From Alkalilimnicola ehrlichii (lineage in GTDB: Bacteria; Pseudomonadota; Gammaproteobacteria; Nitrococcales; AK92), in contig NZ_NFZV01000030.1 of NCBI RefSeq assembly GCF_003399765.1, forward strand, positions 1-48,614: DNA of 48,614 bases, written 5' to 3'. The translations under genes were made by a program, and so were the position numbers. Below, in pieces: positions 1-10,400 of this stretch (its first letter is position 1; each line of letters opens with the position of its first letter). The notes beneath the pieces are model-generated. The model searched no databases and was not told the DNA's origin. It saw only the letters and a program-made list of their open reading frames with translations.

Positions 1-1
1 C

Positions 2-682
2 GTGCGCGACGAGACGACCGAATCGGACGCCAGCCTGGCGCACCGACTCAGCCAAACCTGCAACGCCCACGGCTTCTCCGCCTCCGTCCGCCCCATCGTT
101 CACCGCTTGGCGCATGTTAACGAGAGCTTGAGCGAAGGGCGGTATTTCTTCCTCGACATCAAGCGCGAGGGCCGAGTGCTGTATAAGAAAAGCTGGGTGG
201 AGTTGGAGGAGCCGCGCGAGCTCAGTGCCGAAGATCAGCTGCGGATTGCGCAAGAATATTTCGAAAGCTGGCTTAACCGCGCCAACAGATTCTACCGCAT
301 GTTTGAGTTCAATTTAGGCGAGAACGATATGGGCGGAGCGGCATTTACCCTCAACCAAGCTGCCGAAACAGCCTACAAGTGCATTCTCCTGGTTCATACC
401 CTCTATACCCCGCAGGAGCATCGGTTAGTCTATTTGGCGCTGGAGGCCGCCGCGTTCGGCCCGGTGTACGAGGAAATTTTCCCGTGCCAAACCCAAGAAG
501 AGCAGGATCTTTTCGACCTGCTGGATAATGCCTACATCGCCGGCCGCTACCGCATGGGCTTCAGCGTCGACCACGAGCACCTGGACTACCTCGCCGAGCG
601 GGTACAGCGCTTGCTCGCCGTCACCGAGCAGATTTGCCAAGCGGAGATCGAGCGCCTCGCTCAGAATGCCGCCGAGGGCTGA
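2..682 (+). CDS. Nucleotidyltransferase/HEPN domain protein, C-terminal part
   Basis: The frame is open from the window edge, so the GTG at base 2 is probably an internal codon and the N-terminal nucleotidyltransferase domain lies outside the window. The visible 226 residues match, from memory of the family, the linker and HEPN half of NTase-HEPN fusion proteins: SEGRYFFLDIKREGRVLY is the linker signature, followed by a helical bundle with EYFESWLNRANRFYRMFEFN, TLNQAAETAYKCILLVHTLY and YIAGRYRMGFSVDHEHLDYL. An Arg-x6-His pair (R-MGFSVD-H) sits where the HEPN active motif is expected. Known relatives act as RNA-targeting or nucleotidyl-transferring toxin/antitoxin or defence modules; which applies here is unknown. 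It is separated from the giant gene by 721 bases and is probably unrelated to it. Confidence 0.75.
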   Translation: MRDETTESDASLAHRLSQTCNAHGFSASVRPIVHRLAHVNESLSEGRYFFLDIKREGRVLYKKSWVELEEPRELSAEDQLRIAQEYFESWLNRANRFYRMFEFNLGENDMGGAAFTLNQAAETAYKCILLVHTLYTPQEHRLVYLALEAAAFGPVYEEIFPCQTQEEQDLFDLLDNAYIAGRYRMGFSVDHEHLDYLAERVQRLLAVTEQICQAEIERLAQNAAEG

Positions 683-745
683 TCGCCTTCCGGCTAAGCA
701 CCTTGCGCGGCCTTTCGCTGGCAACGCCGGCAGGCCCCGAGCGTC

Positions 746-813
746 AACCCTTTTTTCGGCCGGCAAAGCGCCACATAAAATCAATGAGTTAGAGAGGGGG
801 CGAAAAAAGGGTT
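746..813. repeat. 13-bp perfect inverted repeat with 42-base loop
   Basis: AACCCTTTTTTCG at 746-758 is exactly complementary in reverse to CGAAAAAAGGGTT at 801-813. The T-run lies in the left arm and no T-run follows the right arm, so this is not a classical intrinsic terminator on the + strand. It may be the ends of a very small mobile repeat, or a transcript stem. No obvious target-site duplication flanks it. Confidence 0.6.
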
Positions 814-1012
814 AAAGTCGGCCGTTGCGGGGTTGTCGCTGTCAAAACAGTGGGTTACGGTGTTTTCGCTCTAGTTCGTTGCCGCGTAGGCAGTCAAATC
901 CTAGCGCGAGGTAGGTTTTCAACGAGGTACGCTACCTTTACTAACCGTACGGCCGCAGCGCGGCGTCTTGTCGTTGGGTAACGCTTTGATAATGAATTGC
1001 TTTTAGACGTGT

Positions 1013-1030
1013 TTAGCCCGTAAGGGCTAG
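1013..1030 (+). promoter_or_regulatory. Small hairpin with GUAA tetraloop
   Basis: TAGCCC at 1014-1019 pairs perfectly with GGGCTA at 1024-1029 around the loop GTAA, a GNRA tetraloop in RNA, with a possible extra U-G pair at 1013/1030. It lies in the leader or intergenic DNA about 370 bases before the giant gene. Function is unknown. A stem this short can arise by chance. Confidence 0.35.
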
Positions 1031-1280
1031 TGTGTTGATATTCAGTACGTGCAAGAATCCCCATGTTTTAGGGGGAATGCCGAGACAACTTTCGTGCATT
1101 CGAGCCGTGCCACGGCACTTCTAGATTGAACTGAATGGGCACTGTTGCCGGGCGTTATGCACGGTAACGTCGGGGTGAGCTTTTTTGCTCTAAGAAGTAT
1201 GACAGCGCTTCGGTGCGGTTTTTCGCCGTACGGCATCTAAGCTCCTTGCTTTTATTGCGATCGTTCTGCCTTAAAGAGCA

Positions 1281-1363
1281 CCGAATTTTCTCCGATGAGG
1301 GGAGGTTCGGGGACTGCCTTAAGGGGATGATTCTTGATCAAAGCTTGCTTGAAAAAGATCCCC
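1281..1363 (+). promoter_or_regulatory. Possible structured 5' leader of the giant gene
   Basis: Two possible stems lie directly before the giant gene. In the first, CCGAA (1281-1285) pairs with TTCGG (1306-1310), with an inner CTCC/GGAG stem (1290-1293 with 1301-1304). In the second, GGGGAT (1323-1328) pairs with ATCCCC (1358-1363). They end about 40 bases before the start codon, where an untranslated leader would be. The sequence does not match a riboswitch class I can recognise, including the c-di-GMP GEMM motif. Confidence 0.3.
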
Positions 1364-1403
1364 GTTTAAAAACTAAAAAACTATAAAGAGCGGGTACAGG
1401 CTC

Positions 1404-4400
1404 TTGCAAAAAATGCAAAGGAAAGGCCCATGGGATGGGCTTTATGGCGCCATTGTGGCTTTGGCGCTGGTTGCACTCCTCTTATGGGGGGCGAGTGCGC
1501 AAGCTGCCGCCGGGGTGGATATACGCGCTGCGGTCAGCTTGGGGCAATTTCCGGATTCGGCGCATTATACGGCGCGGGTGGCCGATTGCTCGCGGCTGCG
1601 AAGGCTGGAGGTCGAGCCCAGCGGAGAGTCTTTTGCCGCCGCCGAATTAAGCCGCATCAGCGGTTTCCCTTTGGCTTGTAGCGTTGATTTCGTTCTCACG
1701 GGCGCCGCCCGCTTCTCTCCTCGCCTGATTCTGCATTTCACCGACGGCAGTCGTGCCGAGCACGCTGAATCATTTGCTATCGAGCGCAATCCACCCAGCC
1801 TGCAATTGCAGGGCGTCGCCGTGGAGCAATTCGACGGTGAACAACACTTGGTGGTGCAGGCCACTGCCGCCGACGACGTCGACCTCAGCTACGTCGGTTT
1901 CTCGGTTATCGGCGTGCGCGCCTCCGAGCTGCGCTCGGTCGGGGGCGTGATTTCCGAGCTGGTTTCCGCCAACCGGGTGTTTGCCGCCACCGAAGGCGTT
2001 AGGCGAGTTTACCCGACTCGGGACGGGCAGACCCGCTTCGCCCTGTCGGTGCCGATGACGGCCGCCTTGGACGGTGCGGCCATCGCCCACGACGGCGTTG
2101 TACTGGTCGATTTGGAGGCGGTGGACGCTTCCGGTAACCGCACCTCGCGCTCGCAGATCAGCTTCACCGGCAGCGATGTGGTGGAAGAGGCTTCAGCGCT
2201 TACCGCGTCGCCGTCGCGGATTGTTTTCAATAACATGTTGCAGTCGGCAACGGTTATTCCTTCCGTTCAATTTCAGTTTCGCGGGCTAACCCCGCTGCCC
2301 GGGCCCGGTACCGGCGTTACCTATACTTCATCCCATCCCTCCCTGGTTGCGGTAACACCGGCCGGTACCGTTTATCCCTTGCGGGAAACCAACGGTGAGC
2401 CGGTTACTGTTCGGGTGTCCTATCAAGGCCTGCCCGATGTCGAGATTCCGGTTGAGGTCGACCTGACCAAGCAGTTGGTGGGCTTGGTGCTGGAGGGTCT
2501 GGACGATGCTACGTTCGAGCTGCCGCGCTTAAACGGTGCCGTGGCGTTGCCCCCGGTGCTGGGCGTGTTCGATGACGGCAGTCGTGCCGAGGTCGGTTCT
2601 CAACTCGCGCTGAGTTACCGCTTGCCGGAGAGCGCCGCCGGCGTTCTGAGCATCGATGCGCAAGGGCGGTTGACCGCCCAGGCGGTGGTACCGGCTAGCG
2701 TGCCCATTCCTCTGACGGTGGCGCTGAGGGACGACCCGGCGGTAAGCGTGAATGTGGCGATCACCGCGGTTGATGCTTTGCCGGAAGTGGCGCTGGAGGC
2801 GCCGCGCACCGCTACGGTCGGAGAGGTCATTAGGCTGCGTGCCGATGCCCGTGACGACGTCGGCATCGAGCAAGTGCGTTTCCTCATGAATGGCGCTGTA
2901 GTTGGCACGCGCCAAGCCGCACCGTATGAATTGACTATAGATATTCCGGAGCAACTTGCTAACCATGAGTTGAGCTTCGAGGCGTTGGCCATCGACACGG
3001 CCGGCCAGACTCAGCTTAGCGAGGCGCGACTAACGCGTGTGCGGTCGCAGCGGGACCTGGAAGCACCGGAGGTCGATTGGGAGTTGCCGGAGCACCTGGA
3101 GCGCCGCGTCGAGGGTACGCCGCTGCGTTTGCAGTTGGCGCGCCGCTTAGCCGACGTCAGCGAGTTCAACAACGACGTCGACTATATCGACTTTTACCTG
3201 GGCGGCGAGCGCGTCGGCGACGCCCATTTCCCGGTGTTGGATAAGCGTAGCCGGCCGAGCCCCGATGGGGGCGAAGAAGACGTGTTTTATATGGTCTGGC
3301 GGCTGGATACGGCTTTGGGCCGGACCTCCACTCGCGAGACTAGCGTGGCCGTGCATGCGGTGGTGCATGGTCGCAACGGCGCCAGCGAGCAGCTCGATTC
3401 GCGCTTGATCCGCGTCCTGCAGAATCAGCCGCCATCGGCGGTTATTACTTCGCCGGTGGCCGGCGAGTCGATCACCGCCGGCCGCGCCTTGGCGATTGCT
3501 GTCGATTTGATGGACGATACGCTCTTCATCGGTGCCGATGTCGAGCTGCTGGTCAACGGCCAAGTGGTCGAACAGCGCCGTTACGACGACCCTGAGCGGC
3601 GTTTTCAGCAAAGCGTGGCGCTACAGCAAGCGACGCAACGTTTCCGCTACGACATTACCGAGGAAATGCTTGGCGATAGCCTGGAGTTGCAGGTCCGGGT
3701 GGTCGATTTCCACGGCCAGGTCGGCCACTCCGAGCCGGTGCGGGTATCGGTGCGCGAAGACCAGCCGCCGACCGTGGCCCTCGTCAGTCCCACCGAAGGC
3801 GCGCATATTGTCGCCGGCCAGCCGGTCGAGCTGCAGGCGTTGGCGAGCGACGACACCGGCGTACAGCGGGTGGATTTCTACGCCGATGGCCGTTTGGTTG
3901 GCTCCGACGCGGCCGCGCCCTTTAGCTATGTGATGGCCACCGAAGCCGGCGTAAGCCGTGAGCAGGTCATGACTCTGCAAGCCGTGGCGCTCGATTTGCG
4001 TGGTCAGGAAGGGCGTAGCGAACCGGTTCAGGTGGTATTGGGCCGCGATGAAGAGCGGCCGGTGGTGAATTTGGTTTCCCCGGCGGTGACCGGCACCGAG
4101 GGCGGCGACAGCATTGCCCAGGTGGTGGAGGATAGCGAAATCGTCCTCAAAGTCGCCGGTTACGACAACGTTAAGGTCGAGAAGTTGACGCTGCGCGGCG
4201 TGCGCCAGGCAGGCTCGCGTTACGAGCTGACCGGCAACCCCGACGACGTGCTGGAGGCGCCGGACTTTGCACCGCAGCAGGTGCCGGGCGCGATGAACGC
4301 CTTCTCGGCGCTGAAGATCGTGCGCACGCCCTTGTTTTCCGGTGCCGACGTTGAGTGGGACCGCTACCCGGTGAGCGTGACCGCCACCGATGCCGCCGGC

Positions 4401-7400
4401 AATAGTTCGACCGCCGAGGTGGTGATCGTGGTGGCCGCCGACCAGCCGCCCGAGATGATCGCGGTGGAGCAGAGCCGGCCCGCCTTCTTCCCTCGCGGTC
4501 GCATCGAGTTGAATGCCCACGCCCGCGACGACAAGGCCGTGCAGGCGATGGAGGTGCGCTATTACCTCAACGGCGCCGCCACGCCCTTGTTCACCGAGCG
4601 CAAGGACGATAGCGACGGTTACCCGCCGGCACGCGAGTTCTTGCCCCGTTTCGTACTCGATCTGGCGGCCTACGATTTGCCCAACGAAGCGCATACCCTG
4701 CGCGCCGAATTCGTCGCCATCGACGACAAAGGGCAGCGCTCCGACGGCAATGGCCCCTTCGTGCTGGAGCTGCCGATTCGGCCAGATACCCAGCCGCCGC
4801 GGATTGCCATCAGCGAGCCGGTGCAGAATGCCCGTATCTACCGCGACAATCGGACCACCATACGCTGGCGTGCCACCGACAACGCCGAATTGGCCGCGGT
4901 CAGCTTCCACGTCGACGGCACCCAGATTCATCAGGAAGCCGTCTCCGGCGATGCCGCTGAAGGCAGCTTTAGCTATACCCCGCCGGATCGCGACGGCGAA
5001 CTTGTTATCGTGGCGGCCGCCGAGGATATCTACGGCAACCGGGACGAGAGCAATTGGCGCTTTCAACTCGATCAAGACCAGCCGCCCACGGTGTCCATTC
5101 GCAGTCCGGCCCAGGGCTCGCGATTAGTCGAAGGCGAGCCGTTTACCATGACAGCCACCGCCAGCGACGATCGCGAAGTCGTCGCGGTCAATTTCTTCAT
5201 TGAGCGCGTGCACACGCCGGCGAGCGGTGAGCCGACAGTAACCCGACTCGTCGAGCGCAGTTTCAGTGGTGAGGAAGTCGCCGCCGCGCTCAATGCCGGA
5301 CGTTACTTAAGCGCCGGGCTGCGTACGCCGCACCGGCCGGACGATGAGGCCTACCGTATTCGAATCGGCGCTGAGGCCTTTGACAACGCCGATCAGCGCG
5401 GCGAAGCCCTGCTCGATGTCACCATCCTCAATGACGAAGAGCCGCCCAATTTGGTGATGGCGGAGCCGGACGGGCCGTTTACTCTGATGCCGGGCGATAG
5501 TTTTACGGTCTCCGGCAGTGGTGACGATAACTACTATGTCGACGATATTCAGGCCGTGCTGACCGATGCCGACGGCCATGAGGAAATCCTTGAGTGGGAG
5601 GTGCTGTCGCGTAACGATCGGGTCGAGCGGGTTACCATTCCTAACCCCGAAACCTTTGGCGAGTTAATCGTCGGCGAGCGTTTCTTTACCGACTTTAAAG
5701 GCCGTATCCAGCTGCCGCGGCGTTATCTCGATCACGCCGGCGAGCAGTACCGGTTTAGCCTCCGGAGCCGGGATTACGGTCATAACGAGGTGACAACGGC
5801 GGCCGTGCAGTTAACCGTTGCCGCCGACGAAGAGCCGCCGGAGATCAACCTCAGCGCGCCGAGCGAACAACTCTACGACCGTCAGCCGGCCTACATTCAG
5901 GCCTCGATTTCGGACAACGTCGCGGTGGCCGAGTACAGCGTTTGGCTGGACGACGCCGACGAGCCGCTAGCCGCCGAATCCGGGCTAAACGCCGCTATGG
6001 TGGAGACTCCGGTCATCGAGCTCGACTTGAGCGAATATGCGCCACTGCCCGCCGAAGGTCGCGAGCTGGAGCTGGTGATCCGCGCCAGCGACCAGGCTGG
6101 CAACGAGGCCGAGTTGAGGCGGCGACTTCAGTTGCTGCCGGATCAACCGCCCGAATTAAACCTGATCGACCGCGCGCCGAACGCTAACCCGGTGCGCGGC
6201 GGCGTCTCCTTCTATGCTCTGCGCATGCGGGACGACTATGCCAGCGTGCAGGACCCCATCCGCTACTTCCCGCTGTTCAGTTCGCTGAGCGGCCTGCTGC
6301 CGGACGGGCACCGCCAGCCAAAAGGTGGCCGGCAGGTGCTGCACGGTGAAGCCACGCCGGTGATTAGCCTCAACTACCCTGAGGCCGGCACGTCGACCAC
6401 AACGCTGAGCTTTAATGGCGAAACCTACCTGCAAAGCGGCGCTGGCGTGCTGCAAGTGTATCCGGCTCCCAATTTGGAACACCCGCGGGGGGAGTTGCGC
6501 TTGGCGCTGAGTGGGGCCGCCAACGTACGCTACCGGGTGCGTACGCTGCACGACGACCCGTGCAGTGCCGAGGTGCGGGAGCAGACATTCGAAGCCGCCG
6601 ACGGCGTCGCGCTCGATGCGATCCTGACGACTGACGTAACTGCCGCGACTATTGTCCCCGAGCCGCTGGACGCCGCCGGTGCGCCGGTGGCTACCTTTAT
6701 CCGCGAGATTCGCATCGAGCGACGCACGCTTGCCCAGTTGCACCGCTTCCAAGGCAGTGCCGGCCAACACGCTATTTTGGTGCGGCCGGTGATTACGGTG
6801 GTGCTTGATGACGCGCGCGACGGCGAGATTCAGCCAGCCTTCCTCAGTGCCGGCGCCCAGGCGCTGACCACGAACGCCGACCACAGCCGTGGCTATGCGT
6901 TGCCGGTGCCGGCCGACTATTGGGCCCAAGCCTATACCGTGCTCGCTCACGCTATCGATCGCCACTCCGGCGAGCGCGATGCACTCAATCTGTTCGCCCT
7001 GCTTAGCCGTCACACCCAAGCCGATGAGCGGCCGCCGCAACTGAGCGTGGTGCAGCCGCGTAACGGCCAAGCCGTGGTGGCCGGCCAGCACCTGCAACTG
7101 GAAGTGGCGGCCAACGACGCCGAGGGAGCGATCGATACCCTGCGGGTCATGGAAAACCGCGGAACGGTGGTGCGGCAACTGGGCGGTCGGTTTGCCGCCG
7201 ATCGCTTCAGCGTTCCCTACACGGTGCCTTTTGATCAAGCTGCGGGAACTCTGGAACTGTTGCTAGTGGCGGAAGATCGCAGTGGCCACGCGAGCGATTA
7301 CCTGCTTACCCTACCGGTGGCCGTCAATGAGCCGCCTCAGCTGGCGATTCAAGAGTTCGCCAGTCATCGGGTCGGAAGGGAATATCGGAAAGTCTTTACG

Positions 7401-10400
7401 CAGGCCGAGCGTTTGAACGCCGGCGAATTTTGGGTGCGCAGCGGCGAGCAGTTCCACATCCGTGCCCAGTTAAGCGATGATTCGCAACTGCGCAGCTATG
7501 TGATCAACCGCCTCGATCGCGCCGGCAACCGTATCGAAGAGTACCGCCGCGACTGGGGCCGTAGTTGCCCCGAGCAGCCCACCACACGGGCCGAAGTCAG
7601 CGCCGATATTGCGTTCGCCCAGTCCGAACCCACCGAATACGAGCTGGTGGTGGAGGACGAGCACGGTCAAACCGCCACCCGCAGCTTCATCGTGCACCCG
7701 GAAGCGAACATGAACCCGGCGGTGCGCATCGTCAGTCCGGCGCAGGATCAATACATCGTTGCCGGCACTTTCGCCATCCGTGTCGGCGTGGTGGCCACCG
7801 ACGATCGCGAGTTCGATTGGAATAAGGTCGAGGTTTATGCCAACGGCGAGCGGCTGAGCCGGGCGGAATCCCGCACCGCTATCCTGCGCGCCGAGGAAGT
7901 CGGCGGCGAGGGTGTGATCGAGCAAGCCTTCGCCTCGATTTACGACGAGATCGAAAGCCGCTACAGCATCGCGCTGGCCAACGAGCACGGCCGCCGCAAC
8001 AGCCCCAATGCGGACATGCGTACCCTGATTATGGCGGTGCCCTCGGGCATGGTGCGCTATAACGAGGAACTCACGCTCACCGCCGTGATGCGCGACAGCG
8101 ACGGCGCGGTGGGGCGGCACGAGATCAGCATCAACGTTGCCGCCGACGAAATCCGGCCGGAAGTGATCATCACCCGCCCCGAGCCGGGCTACGGCCCCAC
8201 CGAGGCCTCCGATTTCACGCTCGGTTTTCGCGCTTACGATAACGTCAAGGTCGAGCGGCTGGAGTTGTATACCGCCTACGGCGTGCGCAGTGCCGACGGC
8301 AGTTATCGGATGACCGACTACGGTAGCCCGTTGGCGGTGATCGACGATATTGAGGCGCGCGATTTCCTGCCGGTTACCACGGTGAACATCGACACCCCCG
8401 AGTACACGCGGATCATCAACGTCGGCCGCCGGCAAGAGATCCTCGATCGGTTCCCGGACCTCGCCCCCACCGGCGAAGAACTGTTGGACGTGTGGGTGCA
8501 AGTCATTGCCCGCGATGCGGCCGGTAACGAACGGGCGCGGGAAGTCAGCTATCCGGTGCGGGCGGACGAGCCGCCGGTGGTCGATATCGTCAAGCCCGCT
8601 CCCGGCGAGCGGGTGGTCGAGGGCACGCGGCTGGCCGTGAACGTCAACGCCTTCGATGATGTCGGCATCGACTACGTGCGCCTGGTGGCGCGCCACGGCA
8701 GCGCCGGCACGGTGATTCACGAACAACGCCTGCGGCAGGCGCCGTACACCTTCCAGGTGACGCTGCCCGACTACGACCCTGAGGTCAGCGCCAATAACCG
8801 GGTGACCCTCAGCGTCGAGGCGCTGGATACCTACGGGGCGCGGTTCGGCGATCTCAACAACCACTTGGTGGAAGAGACAATTACCATCGAGTTGGTCGAG
8901 GACGAACCGCCGACGGTGGCAATCGGCCATCCGGACGACGGCGCCGAGGTCATCGAAGGCCAGCACCTGCTGGTGCAAGTCAATGCGGTCGACGATGTCG
9001 GCATCGAGCGGGTGAGCTTGCAGGTGGCCGGCCTGATCGGCGGCGACCGTACCTACACCGATACCAGCTTCCCGTATGAGTTCCTGGTCGAGATCCCTTA
9101 CGGCCAGGCCGGTCGCGATTTGGAGCTGACCGCCACCGCCACCGAAATCCGCCTCGCCGGCGAGCCGCGGGTGGCCGAGACACCGGCCCCGGTGCGCGTG
9201 CGCGTCGAGGAAGACGTCGATCCGCCCGAGATCATCATCCGCCGTCCGGCTGCCAGCGGCGCCAGCGTGGTCGAACAGCGCAGCCTGCCGGTGGAGGCCG
9301 AAGTGCACGACAACGTGCGTGTCAGCACCGTCACTTTCGAGCTCTTAGCGGACACTGCCGGCAGCGGCAACTTCGACGAAGCCGACGTGATCGCACGCCG
9401 CTTGCTGTTGGCCGCCCCCTACGCCGCCGAACTCAAGCTGGCCTCCCTAGCCGACTACCTCGGCGAGGCGGCCGAGGGCGTCGAGCAGCTGAACTTGCAG
9501 TTGCGGGTACACGCCATGGACGGTGCCGGTAACGAGAGCCAGGAGCAGGTGCCGGTTACCCTGATGCGCAACCAGCCGCCCACCGTCACCGGCATCGATA
9601 TCCTAGACAGCCGCGGTTTCAGTTTGGGCCGCGAGCTGGCCGAGATCACCGAAAATCGCGGCATAGTGGTGCACGTCACCGCGCAAGATCCGGAAGCCGG
9701 GGTCGACTCGGTGCGTCTGTTCAGGGCGATTACCGCGCCCGGCGCCGAGCCGAGCTACGAGCGCATCGGCGAGAGCGTGAGCGCGCCGTTCCAGTTCCAT
9801 CTCAGCGTTCCGACCGGGCGGGTCGGCGACACCTTGAGTTTCAAGGCCGAGGCCACCGACGTCGACGGCTATGTGTCGGAAATGTCGGCCCCGCGCGATT
9901 TGTTGATCGTTGCCGACGAGCCGCCCAGCGCGCGAATTGTGCGCCCCGCCAACAACGAATCGGCAGTGATCGAAGGCCAGGATGTCGAGGTTTGGGTGGA
10001 AGCCATCGACGATCTGGGGCCGGAAGGCATCGATCGAGTGGTGTTCTACGTCAACGGCAACGCCGTGCACACGGCCTATAGCTCGGCCACCGACACCACT
10101 GGCTCCTTCGCCCAGGAGCATATTTATCGTGCGCTTATCACGCCGCCGGAAGGCGTCAAGGGCTTGGTGATCCACGCGGTTGCTTACGATGTGCTGGGTC
10201 AGCGCGGCGAGACCGAGCCGGTACGCGTGGGGGTGGTGGACGATACCGTTGCGCCGCGGCTGGAAGTGATCCAGCCTTTCCAGGGCGAGATTCTCACCGC
10301 TGGCGAGCCGGTGCGCTCGGTTGCCTTGGTCAGCGACATCGGGGTCGAGTCGCAACGCCGCGTCACTCAGCAGTGGCTGCGGGAGCGGCAAAGGGTGGAC

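Larger units (their letters stand above)
683..1403. other. Intergenic region upstream of the giant gene
   Basis: I see no convincing gene in these 721 bases; the short frames here lack recognisable protein content. The region is visibly more AT-rich than the coding DNA around it. It contains a 13-bp perfect inverted repeat (746-758 and 801-813), a GUAA-loop hairpin (1013-1030), a 9-bp direct repeat CTGCCTTAA (1266-1274 and 1314-1322), and two possible hairpins close to the giant gene start. No tRNA, canonical riboswitch or clear sigma-70 promoter with good spacing could be recognised. TATAAA at 1382 has no matching -35 box at 16-18 bases. Confidence 0.6.

Noticed and set aside
1042-1236. Small reverse-strand gene in the intergenic region
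   Set aside because: A 64-codon frame with no ribosome binding site or recognisable protein pattern; it covers AT-richer non-coding DNA.
1349-1387. Sigma-70 promoter with TTGAAA at 1349 and TATAAA at 1382
   Set aside because: The gap between the boxes is 27 bases, far from the usual 16-18, and no better pairing was found.
7470-9308. Long reverse-strand open frame (612 codons), with similar ones at 21274-22872 and 3621-5075
   Set aside because: GC-rich codon bias of the + strand gene keeps antisense frames open. The products are His/Arg/Val/Gly-rich with no recognisable domain, and the + strand frames carry clear Ig or propeller patterns.
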